From RI-231 sp041394905 (GTDB lineage: Bacteria; Acidobacteriota; Terriglobia; Bryobacterales; UBA6623): a stretch of DNA of 64,000 bases. Within the stretch, counting starts at the first letter, position 1, and each line of letters opens with the position of its first letter. The stretch lies in NCBI GenBank assembly GCA_041394905.1, contig JAWKHJ010000002.1, positions 558,001 to 622,000 of the forward strand. The letters are read 5' to 3'. Below, one piece after another: positions 1 through 11,168 of the stretch. Position numbers and translations under genes: made by a program. Below the pieces are notes generated by a model. It ran no database searches. It was not told the DNA's origin and worked only from the letters and a program-made list of their open reading frames with translations.

Positions 1-1159
1 TGCCAACGTAGTTGTTCGCCGGGGCGGCGGCAAGCGACGTCGAGACGTTCGGGTCTGGATAGAACTGGATGACTTGCCGTCCGATCGGGTCGAGACGCGC
101 CTGCGGAATGATGTTGTTGGCGAATGTGCCGCCGAGGGGGTCTTTCAGCGAAAGGCCCGCGCGGTTGGAGAAGTCGCCGGACTTTTCGGGAACGTGCGGG
201 ACGTCGTCGCTCGAGTAGGTGACGCCGTCGCGACGGCGTGCGCCTTCGTAGTTGAAGAAGAAGAACGACTTGTTCTTCTTGATCGGACCGCCAATCGAGG
301 TGCCGAAGATGTTGTAGCGCAAAGGCGCCGTCTTCGAGGCGAAGAACGAGCGCGAGTCCATCGCGTTGTTGCGGAAGAACTCGTAGGCTGCGCCGTGGAG
401 GTCATTGGTGCCCGAGCGGGTCGTCATCATGATGGCGCCGCCGCCCGCGCGACCGAACTCAGCCGGGTAGTTGTTCTGCTCGGCCTTGAACTCCTGCAGC
501 GACTCGGCGGGAGGGTTCAGGCCCAACTGCGGCACGCCGATCGACATGTTCTGGATGACCGAACCGTCGAGCGTCCACATCTGGTTCTGCGAGCGGCCGC
601 CGGCCATCGAGAACTTCGGAACCTGCTCGCCGCCGTCTTCGGAGCGATAGGTAATGTTGCCCATCAGGCGCACGAGCGACGCGCTGCGGCGGCTCTGCAC
701 GGGCATGTTGAAGACTTGGCCGCGCTCGATGAATTGGCCGACGGACGAGGTCGTGCCTTCGAGCAGGGGCGTGGACGCTTCCACGTTGACCACTTCGGCG
801 ATCTGCCCAATCTCGAGGGTCACATCGACATTGCGGCTGTAGCCGGTTTCGATGCCGAGACCGGATTGGGCGTAGGTCTTGAATCCATCGAGCTCAACGC
901 GCAGCTCATACATGCCAGGCGTGACGACGGGAAACAGATAGGCGCCGGATTCGTTGGTCTCAGCAGTGAGAGAGACGCCGGTCGCGACGTTGAGAAGCGT
1001 GACGGCCGCGCCGGGAATAACGGCGCCGGTCGAGTCAGTTACGTTTCCGCTGAGGCGGCCTTGGTTCTGAGCGAGCAGAAGACCGGCTGTAAGCGAAATA
1101 AGCAAGAGTAGACCGGACGCACGAAGTCCGGCCCTGAACGGGCTTGGTGTCGAATTCAT
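1..1159 (-). CDS. TonB-dependent receptor, Oar-like (partial, C-terminus outside window)
   Basis: Outer-membrane receptor-type protein, read on the minus strand from ATG at 1159 to the window edge with no stop (about 386 residues). It begins with a signal peptide ending LLLAQ, then a CarboxypepD_reg domain (GRLSGNVTDSTGAVIPGA, roughly residues 30-115), then a plug domain with NMPVQSRRSASLVRLMGN, SMAGGRSQNQMWTLDGS and a TRSGTNDLHGAAYEFFRN block typical of Oar-like receptors. The beta-barrel lies off-window. The frame checks as continuous at the start and near base 253, unlike its two downstream-numbered paralogues. It is the last gene of a tandem array of three similar receptors. The transported substrate cannot be told from sequence. 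Confidence 0.9.
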   Translation of the reverse strand, partial: MNSTPSPFRAGLRASGLLLLISLTAGLLLAQNQGRLSGNVTDSTGAVIPGAAVTLLNVATGVSLTAETNESGAYLFPVVTPGMYELRVELDGFKTYAQSGLGIETGYSRNVDVTLEIGQIAEVVNVEASTPLLEGTTSSVGQFIERGQVFNMPVQSRRSASLVRLMGNITYRSEDGGEQVPKFSMAGGRSQNQMWTLDGSVIQNMSIGVPQLGLNPPAESLQEFKAEQNNYPAEFGRAGGGAIMMTTRSGTNDLHGAAYEFFRNNAMDSRSFFASKTAPLRYNIFGTSIGGPIKKNKSFFFFNYEGARRRDGVTYSSDDVPHVPEKSGDFSNRAGLSLKDPLGGTFANNIIPQARLDPIGRQVIQFYPDPNVSTSLAAAPANNYVG

Positions 1160-1284
1160 CTATGGTTCACCCCCCGATAAACGGGTCGCGAGAGACTGAT
1201 CCAGTATACGCAGGAAGGGGTGAAAACGATTCCCGAGAGATCATGATCGAAGCGCTTCGCGCCTCTTCTTAAGTTATTGAAAAT

Positions 1285-1290
1285 ATTATA
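1285..1290 (-). promoter_or_regulatory. Possible -10 box upstream of the first receptor
   Basis: In the 284-bp gap between two minus-strand receptors an AT-rich island (about 1266-1300) contains a perfect minus-strand TATAAT, about 125 bp ahead of the ATG at 1159. I see no good -35 box at normal spacing, so this is only a weak promoter candidate. Apart from the terminator at 1381-1422 nothing else stands out in this gap. Confidence 0.25.
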
Positions 1291-1380
1291 CTTGTGGCCG
1301 TTTTAGTCTTACTTGCGAGTTGTTCTTTATGGGCGAATCGCGGGTAGCTCAAAAAGGCTATAAGGTCACTCTATTTGTGG

Positions 1381-1422
1381 CTAAAAAAGGGAAAACCCCG
1401 CCGAGGTTATCCCTCGGCGGGG
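1381..1422 (-). terminator. Rho-independent terminator of the second receptor
   Basis: An 11-bp GC-rich stem (CCCCGCCGAGG with its complement, 1396-1422) with a short loop is followed on the minus strand by TTTTCCCTTTTTT. It starts 21 bases after the TAG at 1444-1446, which is the expected place and direction for terminating the minus-strand receptor gene. Confidence 0.85.
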
Positions 1423-1443
1423 CGATCCGCTTGATCGAAATGG

Positions 1444-4400
1444 CTAGAACTGAGACGCAGTGAAAGCTGCGAAACGCGTCCTCCTACCGGTCTGGAGCGC
1501 CGAGACGACCCTGAATCCGGCCGTCATCGCGCCAGCCGTGCCGGGTGGCGAACTTCGCCGTATTGGTTGCGTTGTAGAAATCACCGCGAACTGCAACGCA
1601 GCCGGTGAAGTTGAACCACTGTGGATCGAGGTGTCGAAGTTGACGGTGCCCGGTCCGCAGCAGAACGAGCGCGGCGCGGTGCCGAAAATACCGGCGGGCG
1701 CAGAGAAGACGGAAGGGTCAAAGAATGTCTCACCCTTGACGTTGTCTCGCCAAGCGCTGCGTCCTTGGGATACGGTCCGTCGATGTTGGAGCGCTGGCTG
1801 GGCGAGAAGGTATTGCTGAGGTTCGTGTTCTCGACACTAAATGGCGAGCCGGTATGCAACTGCTGATGATGCCGAAGCCCCAGCCGCCGACAACGCATTG
1901 AGCGCTTTGTTGTTGATGTCGAACTTGCGGCCGCGTCCGGGGCAGCTCGTGACCGCGCTGAAGGCACGCGGTGGCGGATGTCCGAACCGGAGTAGGATCC
2001 GAGGTGGCGTAGCGAGGGGTGTTGTAGCCGTTGCCCGCCAGTCCGAAGTTCCGAACCGCCCTGATGTCGTCGAGGTATCGCCCAGGTGTAATTGAAGATC
2101 ATGTTGAAGCCGCCGGAGTAGCGCCTCACCTTCGTTGCCGGAATGGTAGCTCGAGTTGCCCAGTCGGCGTCTGTTGGTTCACGGCGGTGAACTGCGGAAC
2201 GGGTTGTTCTGACGATTCGCCTTCACAGGGCCTTGCCGCTGATCAGGGGTCTGGTTCCAGTTGACCGGCGCTCCCCCGAGGCGGTGACCCATGTTTGCGA
2301 TGTAGGTCGCCTCGAGAAGTTGCCGGGGAGCTGTTTTTGAACGCCGAAGTTCCACGCTGCGCCGGCGTTGCGATGGTTGGGCTGATGTAAGATGCCGAAA
2401 CCACCGGGTCCCCAGCGGCACCGCCCGAAGCTGGAACCAGAACTGCGGGTGCGGTAGCCGGCATGCCCGAGGAGAGCTGGAGGGCCTGGGTCACGCCGTT
2501 GTCGGGCGAGCTGAACGAGCCCGACGTTGAAGCCCAGCGCGAAGGCGTTCGGCACGGCCCAGTAGCGCCGTAGTAGTTGATGCCGTAGCCGCCGCGTACG
2601 ACCATCCCCTTCGCCCGGTAGGCAAGCCAAAGCGCGGACCGACACCGCCCAGGTACACGTTGTGGGTGTACTTCGACAGACCGTCCAGGCCTTGAAGGTG
2701 ACCACTCCCGGTGCCCGACACGGGGTTAATTTGATGCATGTCGAAGCTGTTGATACGGTTCTTCCCCAAAGCGGCGTCGACCTCCCAGCGCAACCCTAGG
2801 TTCAACGTCAGCTTCGAGGTCGCGCGCCAGTCGTCCTGCGCGATCGCGTAGTAGTCGGTCCGGCGGTCGAGCGGTCACGTCGTTAATCGAGGCCGGACGT
2901 GGCCCAGCAGCAGGTCGGCGAGGCCGACGCCTGTGCCGCGATTGTTGAAGCGAACCGGCCGCCGGTTGGTTGTTCTGTCATCGATGTTCCGCGCGTAGCG
3001 CCAGTTGATCCCCCACTTCATCGCGAGCCGCGGACGATGGTCTGGTTGTTGACGAACTCGATGGTGCGGATTGGATTCTGGATCCGCTCCTGGTTCCCCG
3101 GCACCATGGCGGTCAGTCCGTTCACGACGAACTGCGCGAACGATTCCGGGTTCACGCCCTGAAGCCGAACTCGGCGTTGGCGTTGGGAAGGCGCCGCCGA
3201 GCGGTTGATGTGCAGCGGTCGCCCCAGTTGAAGCGGAACTCGTTGATGACCGTCGGCGAGAAATTGTGCATCCAGCTCGTGGTCGTGTTCCAGTGACGGT
3301 TCGAGCGGGTCCCGGCGCGCGGATCAGAGAAGGCCGTGCGAAAGACGGCTGGGATGACCTCAGGCGCCTGCGCCCAGACGAAACGAGTATTCAACCGGTC
3401 GTTGTCCGACAGAACGTGGTCGACCTTGGTCGTGTAGTAGTTCTGATCCAAGCTGTTCGAAGCGTTGATGAAGTTGTTTGCCGGCTGCTTGGGAGCGGCG
3501 TACTGACGTTCGGGTCCGGGTAGAGGTCGGCGACCTTGCCGATGGGGTCGAAGCGCGTCGCAGGAATGATGTTGTTGGCGAAGGTTCCGCCCATCGATCC
3601 TTCAGCGTGAGACCTCACGATTCGAGGTCGCCGCCCGCTCGATGATGTGCGGGACGTCGTCGCCTACGTGACACCTGTGCGCCGGCGAGAGCCTTCAGTT
3701 GAAGAAGAGAACGTCTTGTTTTGATGATCGGGCCGCCGATGGAGCCGCCGAAGATGTTATACCGTAGCGGCGCTTGTCCTTGGCGAAACGAACGGGCGTC
3801 CATCGCGCTGTTGCGAAGAACTCATACACGGCTCCGTGGAGATCGTCGTGCCCGAGCGAGTGGTCATGACGATCGTGGCCACCCGCGCGGCCGTACTCAG
3901 CCGTGTAGTTGCTGGCCTCGGCTCGAACCCTGCAGGACCAGCCGGAGGATTGAGCGAAGCTGCGCGACGCCGATCGACATGTTCTGACGACGGAGCCGTC
4001 GAGCGTCCACATCTGGTTTTGCGAGCGCCGCCGGCCATCGAGAACTTCGGCACCTGCTCGCGCCACCTGAACGGGAGATATTGCCCATCAGGCGCACCAG
4101 CGAGGCGCTGCGGCGGCCGCCACCGGCATGTTTGCGACGGTGGTGCGTTCGATGAACTGGCCGACCGTCGAGCTCGATTGGAGCAAAGGCACTTCGGCTC
4201 GGTGACGACCTCGCTCACCTCGCCGACTCGAGCGCGACAGTGACGGAGCCGCCGTCTCGATGCTGATGTTCGGTTGACTGAAGGTCTTGAATCCGGCGTA
4301 CTCAACCTTGAGCGTGTATTCGCCGGGCACGACATAGAAATGAAGTCGCCGGAAGCGTTGGTCCGGACTGGCTGACGCCCGTGGCCATGTTCGTGATGGT

Positions 4401-4563
4401 GACGGGCGCGCCGGGAATGACAGCACCGGAAGTGTCGGTGACGGTGCCGGTCGACGCGACTGCGATTGCGCCATGACCAGAACCGGGCTCGCAGCCAAGG
4501 CGAGCAAGAGGATCAGGTTAGGCATACGGAGCCCGCGCCGAACCGTTCGATCAGTGGATTCAT
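1444..4563 (-). CDS. TonB-dependent receptor, Oar-like (many frameshifts)
   Basis: Paralogue of the receptor at 1-1159. Joining frames gives: start MNPLIERFG at 4563 (or MPNLILLLALAASPVLVMAQ at 4525 if the upstream shift is real), signal peptide, CarboxypepD_reg domain, plug (TVGQFIERTTVANMPV, QNQMWTLDGSVV), the TRSGT/GAVYEFFATAR-like block, barrel stretches such as TTSWMHNFSPTVINEFRFNWGD and MNLGLRWEVDAALGK, and C-terminus FTASQF with TAG at 1444-1446. The span of about 1040 codons is normal for the family, but the frame changes many times, mostly by loss of single bases. Comparison with the intact paralogue shows short bases dropped inside conserved motifs, e.g. in the FFFFN region near 3700. 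I read it as a real gene with consensus errors or a decaying copy; the sequence alone cannot decide. Confidence 0.8.
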
Positions 4564-4752
4564 ACTCAATACCCCCAAACTGGCGCCGAAAAACGCCACG
4601 AACGATTATACGAACGCGGCTAGCTGAAATTCGTCGCATTCATAGACCTGTCTGGAGTGTGTGGCTGTATCTTATTGATTACAGGTAGGTTTCCTTGTTC
4701 TCTTAAGGATAGCTATGCAGTCTCAATTCATATACGAATATGCACATATGGA

Positions 4753-4781
4753 GGCCCCGGCGACGCGAGCTCGACGGGGCC
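4753..4781 (-). terminator. Candidate hairpin downstream of the third receptor
   Basis: GGCCCCG and CGGGGCC arms enclose a loop of about 15 bases, 30 bp past the TAA at 4811-4813 of the minus-strand receptor. No convincing T-tract follows on the minus strand, so termination is plausible but weak. The rest of the 247-bp gap shows nothing recognisable. Confidence 0.4.
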
Positions 4782-4810
4782 AGGTTGGTTCGGGTGGGTG
4801 GTCCCGAAGG

Positions 4811-7800
4811 TTAGAACTCGAAGCGCAATGCGAGCTGTGTCACACGGCCGCCAGTGCCGCGTAGCGTGCTCGAGATCGCGCCGAAGCCCCCTCGGCGCCG
4901 CTCTTCCGATTCGCGAATTGCGGATGGTTCGATGTTGTAGAAGCCGCGAACTGCAACTTAAACCGCTCGGTGTTGAACCACTTGAGCAGAGAAGTCGATG
5001 TTGGCGACGCCGGGGCCGCAGCAGAACGCGGCCGGCGCATTGCCGAAGATGCCCGCTCCCGGAGCGCTGAACAGCGCCGTATTGAAGAAGGTCTCGCCCT
5101 TGACGTTGTCGCGCCACTGGCCTTGCTTCTCGGGGAACTCGAGCACGTTCGAGCGTTGGGAGTGCGAGTAGGTGTTGCTCGTGTTGGTGTTCTCGATGAC
5201 CGCATAGGCGAGCCGGTGCGGAACTCGGTGATCACGCCGAGGCCCCAGCCGCGGCGATTGCTTCCAGCGCACATTCCGAAGTCGACCACGGCCCGCCAGG
5301 GCAGGTCGTAGACCGCGCGAGAGCCAACCGGTGACGAATGTCCGAACCTGAGTAGGTTTTGTCGAGATGCCGCAATTGCCAGTGCTGGTAGCGGTTGCCC
5401 TGGGCTCGGCGAGCTCGAATTGCCTTCACGTCGTCGAGGTACTTCGCAACGTATAGTTCATCAACAGGTTCAGCCGCCCGAGAAGCGCTTCTCGAACTTG
5501 AGGTTGCCCGAGTGGTAGCTCGAGTTGCCCAGTCCGGGAACGCTGGTGACGCCGTTGGTTGGGAACAGGCGCAATTGCTGCGACTGCCGCAGGGCCGTGG
5601 CCGTCCGTCAGGGAATCATGTTCCAGTTGAAGTTCGACCGCCGAGCCGGTGCGCGACGTTGGCCATGTAGGTGGCTTCGATCAGAAGTCCTTGGCAGTTG
5701 CCGCTGGATGCCGAAGTTCCACTGCTGGACCATGGGGTTGCGCTCCGGATACTGCGGAGAGACCATGCGCTTGGCCGAACTCGACCGAGCCGTAGCCGGG
5801 GCCGAGCTCCGCCTGCGTGGTGGGCGGCATGCCTGGTCTAGGTAGAAGGTTGCGGAAGCCGTCGGGCAGGTGAGCTGGTGCTGAACCGAGCGCAAAAGCG
5901 TTCGGCACCGCGCCGTTGTACTCGCCGTAGTTGATGCCGTAGCCGTGCGGATGACCGTCTCGAGTCGCTGGTAGGCCAGCCCAAACGCGGCCCAAGCCGC
6001 CGCGTAGGTCTTGTGCGCGTACCATGCCGTCGCGGGCGCGAAGGTGACCACGCCCGGAAGGCCGGAGACCGGGTTGATCTGATTCCAGTCGAAGCTGTTC
6101 ATCCGGTTGTTGCGGTCCCACAACGGCGTATCCCATTCGTAGCGGATGCCCAAGTTGACGGTCAGCTTCGTGGTCGCCTTCCAGTCGTCTTGCGGAACAT
6201 GCCGTAGTAGTCCGTGCGGCGGTCCAGGATGTCGGCGTCGTTGATCGAAGCCGAAGTCACGTAGCCCAGCAGCACGCCGTGCCGACGCCCGTGGCGCGGT
6301 TGCCGAAGCCGAACGCCCCGCCGGTTTGGTTGTTCTGGTCGTCAATGTTGCGCCCATAGCGCCGGAAGCCGTACGACTGGTGCGAGCCTCATGACCTGAT
6401 TCTCGGACCTCAATCGTGGAATCGCGTCTGATACGCTCCTGGTTGGGCACGAGCGGTGTCAGGCCATTGACGGTGAAGCGGGCGAAAGCCAGGGTTAACG
6501 CCGCCGATGCCGAATTCGCCATTCTTGCCTGAGGCCGCGGAGCGGTGATGTGCTTGGGGTCGCCCCGTTGAAGCGGAACTCGTTGATCATGTGGGCGGAA
6601 GTTGTGGATCCGTTGACGGTCGTATTCCAGTGGCGGTCTCGTGGATCCCTGCGCGCGGATCGGCGAAGGCATTCGGGAATCCGCGGATGTTTTGCGGCGC
6701 TTGCACCCACATGAAGCGCACCGAAACCGGTCGCTGTCGCCCATGTTCTGGTCCCACTTGCCGGTGAAGAAGTTCTGCGTCAACGCGTTCGAGGCGTTGT
6801 TGACGAAGTTGTTCGCCGCTTCTTGCTCAGGTCTCCGGGCACGTTGGGGTCCGGAGAGCTGAATCACTTTGGCGGCGATGGGATCGATCCGGCTTGTGAT
6901 GTTGTTGGCGAAAGTTCCGCCCATCGGGTCCACAGCTCAGGCCGGCGCGGTTGGAGAAATCGCCGGTCTGGGATGGGGCACGTCGTCAGACGAGAGGGAC
7001 GCTGCGGCGGCGGCCGCCCTCGTAGTTGAAGAAGAAGAAGGACTGACGATCGGTCCGCCGATGGATGCCGAAGATAAGCAATGGCTCGTTTCGCGGCGAA
7101 GAACGGCCGAGCGTCCATGGCGTTGTTGCGGAAGAACCTAGGCGGCTGGAGGTCGTTGGTTCCCGAGCGTGTGGTCATCAGGATGAATCCGCCTCCGGGC
7201 GACCGTATTCAGCCGAGTAGTTGTCTCCGGCCTTGAACCTGCAGCGACTCGGCCGGCCAGGCCAACTGCTGCACGCCGATCGATGTTCTGCACGACAGGC
7301 ATCGAGGGTCCACATTTGGTTTGAACGGCCTCGCCGAGAACTTCGGACCTGTTCGCGCCGTCTTCGCTGCGGAATGACATTCCCATCAGCCTGACTAGCG
7401 CGCTGCGCCGGTCGTACCGGCATGGAACACGCTCGCGCTCGATGAACTGTCCGACGACGAGGTCTCGATCGAGAGCGGCGTCGTGCCTTCGACCGTCACC
7501 ACTTCGGCGATCTGGCCGACTTCAAGCGAGACGTTGACCGTGCGGGTAGCCGGTCTCGATGGTCACGTTGCTCTGTGTGGCGGTCTTGAAGCCTTCGTAG
7601 GCGACCGTCACGTCGTATTGGCCCGGGGCCACGTAAGGAAGTTGTAGATGCCCGACTCGTTTGTCGCGGTCTGTTCGACGCCGGTTGCGATGTTGCTCAG
7701 CGTGACCGGCGCTCCTGGAATGACGGCTGGAAACGTCGGATACCGTCCGGTCAACCGGCCCGTGTCTGGGCGAGTGCGGCGGCCGCAAAAGCAGTGCGGC

Positions 7801-7895
7801 GAAAGCGCTCCAGCGCGGAATGTTTCCGCGGCGAGCGATCGAGAAAGTACTAAGTTTACCCGTCGAGCTCGCGCGTGGAGGCCCACAGGAGACAT
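4811..7895 (-). CDS. TonB-dependent receptor, Oar-like (many frameshifts)
   Basis: Third member of the tandem receptor array. The start at 7895 (MSPVGLHARARRVNLVLSRS) is preceded by a GAGGG ribosome-binding site. After frame joining come a signal peptide, a CarboxypepD_reg domain (AVIPGAPVTLSNIATGVEQ, TNESGIYNFL), a plug, barrel strands (VNGLTPLVPNQERIRRDS, KLTVNLGIRYEWDTPLWD, NRMNSFDWNQINPVSGLPG) and C-terminus TQLALRFEF with stop at 4811-4813. The NQINPVSG turn is shared with the second receptor, so the two are recent paralogues. The longest clean stretch is about 5608-6930, and the frame jumps often elsewhere. Function is import or binding of an unknown substrate at the outer membrane. Confidence 0.8.
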
Positions 7896-7944
7896 TATGC
7901 CCTCTGATATAGCCCATGCAGCTATTGCAGAATACTAATTGGCA

Positions 7945-8673
7945 TTAGTCGAAGCGATTCGCTACTCCGGTCGCGTAACCCGGCTTTCGTGGCTGCCCGA
8001 AGAGACCGTACGCCTCGTCGGCGGCGTCGAGCGCGCTGTACCGGGTTGCGCTGGCGCTGACTTCCACCACGACCGGCGTAGCTTCGTTGAGGTGAGCAGT
8101 GACGGTCGGTCCCCGCGCCGGCAGCAGGAATTCCGGCTTTTGCGGCGTACCCTTGGATCCTTCACTGACGAAAACGGTTTCGCAGAGATCCGCAGGGTTC
8201 GCGCCGGCGCAACTGGTGGCAGTCAGGCGGCGCGGATGGCGGCTGCACGTCCAGCGGAGGATGTTCGGCAGGCGGCGCTCGACACGCGCTTTGATCGCGA
8301 TGGTCTGGTATCCGCGATGGCCCAATCGCCAGGCGTGCTGATTGACCTGACTGTCCCCGCGCGGGCTTAACGACGGCGAGACCGGCCGGTCGACCATGTG
8401 GCCCGGCGCGAATTTCCACCATGCTGTCACGCGGTCAGCAGAATGATATGATGTCGATCGCAACTGAGGCTCGCGATCGCCGCGTCGAACTTCGGGTTCG
8501 GTGAATCCGCTGCTCGATCCGACCGAGCCGCACATACTCGACAGCGTCCACGCGGAAGTCCCATGGCGTAGAGGTTAGGAGAGGCAGCCGCAACCATCAG
8601 TCAGGTCGGCGAGCTGAGCACGCAGACCGGAGGCGGCGCAGAGGGCAAGGAAGTGGCGGCGAGCGACGAGCAT
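7945..8673 (-). CDS. Unrecognised exported protein (frameshifted)
   Basis: Minus-strand gene ending at TTA 7945-7947, 49 bp upstream of the third receptor's start, so possibly co-transcribed with it. A likely start is ATG at 8673, giving MLVARRHFLALCAASGLRAQ, which looks like a short signal peptide with an Ala-x-Ala-type end. The C-terminal 130 codons are open (KPEFLLPARGPTVTAH, ATPVVVEVSASATRYSALDA) and end VANRFD. The middle needs several frame changes. I do not recognise the family. The preference for hydrophobic beta-type segments suggests an extracytoplasmic domain, but this is only an impression. Confidence 0.45.
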
Positions 8674-8761
8674 GCCGCCGCATTGTAAACCGAGCGGCGG
8701 GACGCTTGACTTTCAGTTGAGCCAACCTTAGAGTTAGAGCCTTGGCGGTCAGTATTTAGCC

Positions 8762-11166
8762 ATGACTAAATATATTCGATTGGCAGGGCTCATCATTGGG
8801 CTTGCGTCAGGCTCAGAGGGTTGGGCGCAGGCTAGCGCTACCTTGCGCGGGCGCGTGATCGACCCGAGCGGAGCCGCGCTCGAAGGCGCGCGCATCCAGC
8901 TTCGCAATGCCCTCATCGGTTTGCTCCGGGAGACGGTCAGCGGCACGAATGGAGCCTTTGAGCTTGCCAACATTCCTTTCCAGAGCTATGAAATTCTCGT
9001 GGAGGGCGAAGGGTTCGCACCGGCGGCTCGGACGATTGCGCTACGGACGACCGTTCCGGTCTCGATCGACGTCGCGTTGCAGATCGAGGATCGCATCGAG
9101 ACGGTGGACGTCGCGGTGAGCGAGCGCGCGACCTTGATTGACGCAGAGGCGACAGGGACGCGCAGCGAGCTGAGCCGCGCGACGATCGAGCGTATGCCGG
9201 TTCAAGTCGGGGCGCGGGGGCTCGAGGCGGTACTGCTCAACTTTCCCGGCTTCGCTGCGAACGCCAACGGAGCTATCCACCCGCGCGGGGCGCACAACCA
9301 GATGACCTACGTCATCGACGGCATGCCGATCAGCGACCAGTTCACCGGATCGTTCGCCACTTCGATCGATCCGAGCCTGGTGCAGACCATCGAGCTCTAC
9401 ACGGGCGACGTGCCGGCGGAGTATGGCGCGAAGGTTTCCGGCGTGGCGAACATTACAACGCGATCGGGCTTCGACGCAGGCGGAAAGCGTTTTGGGACGC
9501 TCGAGCTCGGCGGCGCCGGCTATGACACGGCGTCGACCTCGGGGCAGGCCGGCGGAACGGCGGGTAAGCTTGGCTGGTTCGCGGCGCTCTCCGCGCTCAA
9601 GAGCAATCGCTTTCTGGACACGCCTTCGCTCGACAATCTGCACAACGGCGGCAACTCCGAGCGTGGCTTCGCGCGGCTGGATTGGCAGGCCAGCGAGAAG
9701 AACATTTTCCGCGTGAACGCGATGGCGGGGCGATCGTCCTTCCAATTGGCCAACCTGAGGTCGCAACATGCGAACGGCCAACAGCAGCGCCGCCTGCTGC
9801 GCGACGCGGCCGTGTCGCTCGGCTATGTGCGCATGCTCAGCGCGGCGGCAACGTTCGACTCGACCACGTCCTACCGTACGACCATTGCGCAGCTCGCGCC
9901 GAGCGAGGGCGGCACGCCCGTGACCGCGTCGCTCGAGCGGCATCTCTCGACTGTGGCGACGTTCAACCGGCTGAACGTGATCCACGGGCGTCACACGTTG
10001 CGTCTCGGCGCCGACTACCAGCATTTCCCCTTGAGCGAGAGCTTTGCGTTTGCGCTGACGAGCCCCGGATTCAACGACCCGGCGGCGCCGGACTTCAACC
10101 CGAACCTGCTGGCGCACGATCTGACGCGCGGCGGCGACTGGTTTCGCTTTGCTTCCAAAGGCTCGGGCTCGCTCGCCACCGGCTTCGCACAGGACAAGAT
10201 CAAGATTGGCCGCTGGATGCTCAACCTCGGCGCGCGCTTCGACCGCTACGCCTTCCTGGTGAACGGCTCTCAGCTCCAGCCGCGTCTCGGCGTCGCGTAT
10301 CACATCGAAGAGACCGGTACGGTCTTCCGGGCGTCGTACAACCGCAACTATCAGACGCCCCCGAACGAAAACCTACTGCTGTCGAGCTCGCAAGCCGCCT
10401 CGACGCTCGCGCCTCCGGATGTAAGGCGCGATTTAGACGGCGGCGTGATCCTGATTCGGCCACAGAGGCAGAACGTCTACGAAGCGGGCTTGCAGCAACG
10501 TCTGGGGTCGAAGGCCAGTTTGAACGCGGTCTACTACCACAAGGATTCGACCGACCTGCAGGACAACGACAATTTCTTGAACACCGGTATCATCTTCCCG
10601 ACCTCGCTCGCGGCGTCGAGCGTGAACGGCTTCGAGACGCGTTTGGTCGTGCCGGACTGGCGGCGTTGGACCGGCCCTTGAGCCTGACGCATTACCACGT
10701 GGTCGTGACGCCGCCGTTCACCGGAGGGTTGTTCTTGGGCTCATCGGCGCTCGATGCGCTCAGCGCTGGGCCGTTCGTGATCGACCACGACCAGCCGTTG
10801 AGCGTGAGCGGCTTGGCCACGTATCGCATCAATCGCAACTGGTGGACGAGTTGGCAGACGCGCTACGACAGCGGCCTAGTCTCGAACCCCTCTGACCCGG
10901 CGGAGGTGGCCGTTGATCCGGACTACTTTGACCAACTGCCCTACGTGAACCTGACGGCGCGTCCGCCGCGCGTGAGGCCGCGCACGATCGTGGATGCGGC
11001 GCTGGGGTATGAGCATTTCGCGGGTGACCGGCGGGTCTGGGAAGTGGTGGTGCAGGCGTCGAACCTGACGAACAGAACTGCGCTCTACAACTTCCAGTCG
11101 GTGTTCGTGGGGACGCGCGCTTTGCAGCCGAGGACGGCGGCGGTGAAGCTGCGTTTGTATTGGTGA
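8762..11166 (+). CDS. TonB-dependent receptor with CarboxypepD_reg domain (one frameshift)
   Basis: Outer-membrane receptor of about 801 residues. Signal peptide residues 1-23 (MTKYIRLAGLIIGLASG to WAQ), CarboxypepD_reg domain about 27-110 (LRGRVIDPSGAALEGARIQL), plug about 115-240 with the classic MTYVIDGMPISDQF and SLVQTIELYTGDVPAEYG motifs, then a barrel ending in an aromatic residue (KLRLYW). One deletion near 10670 (after VVPDWRRW) moves the frame; the last 160 residues continue in another frame to TGA 11164-11166. It is shorter than the Oar-like receptors of this window and belongs to a different subgroup. Its stop lies 2 bp from the stop of the convergent Gly-Gly protein gene. Confidence 0.9.
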
Positions 11167-11168
11167 GC

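Noticed and set aside
74..1111. 345-codon plus-strand frame at the window start
   Set aside because: Antisense to the partial receptor, which has a signal peptide and conserved plug motifs.
1444..8673. A block of true pseudogenes or a mobile-element graveyard
   Set aside because: No transposase, inverted repeats or target duplications were seen, and the indel pattern also affects essential genes elsewhere.
9041..10303. 420-codon minus-strand frame opposite the receptor at 8.8-11.2 kb
   Set aside because: Arg/Val/Ala-rich shadow; the plus strand encodes plug and barrel motifs.
10650..10700. In-frame TGA in the receptor considered as a selenocysteine codon because tRNA-Sec is present
   Set aside because: Conserved sequence continues in a different frame after this point, so it is an indel; no Cys or Sec is expected in the barrel.
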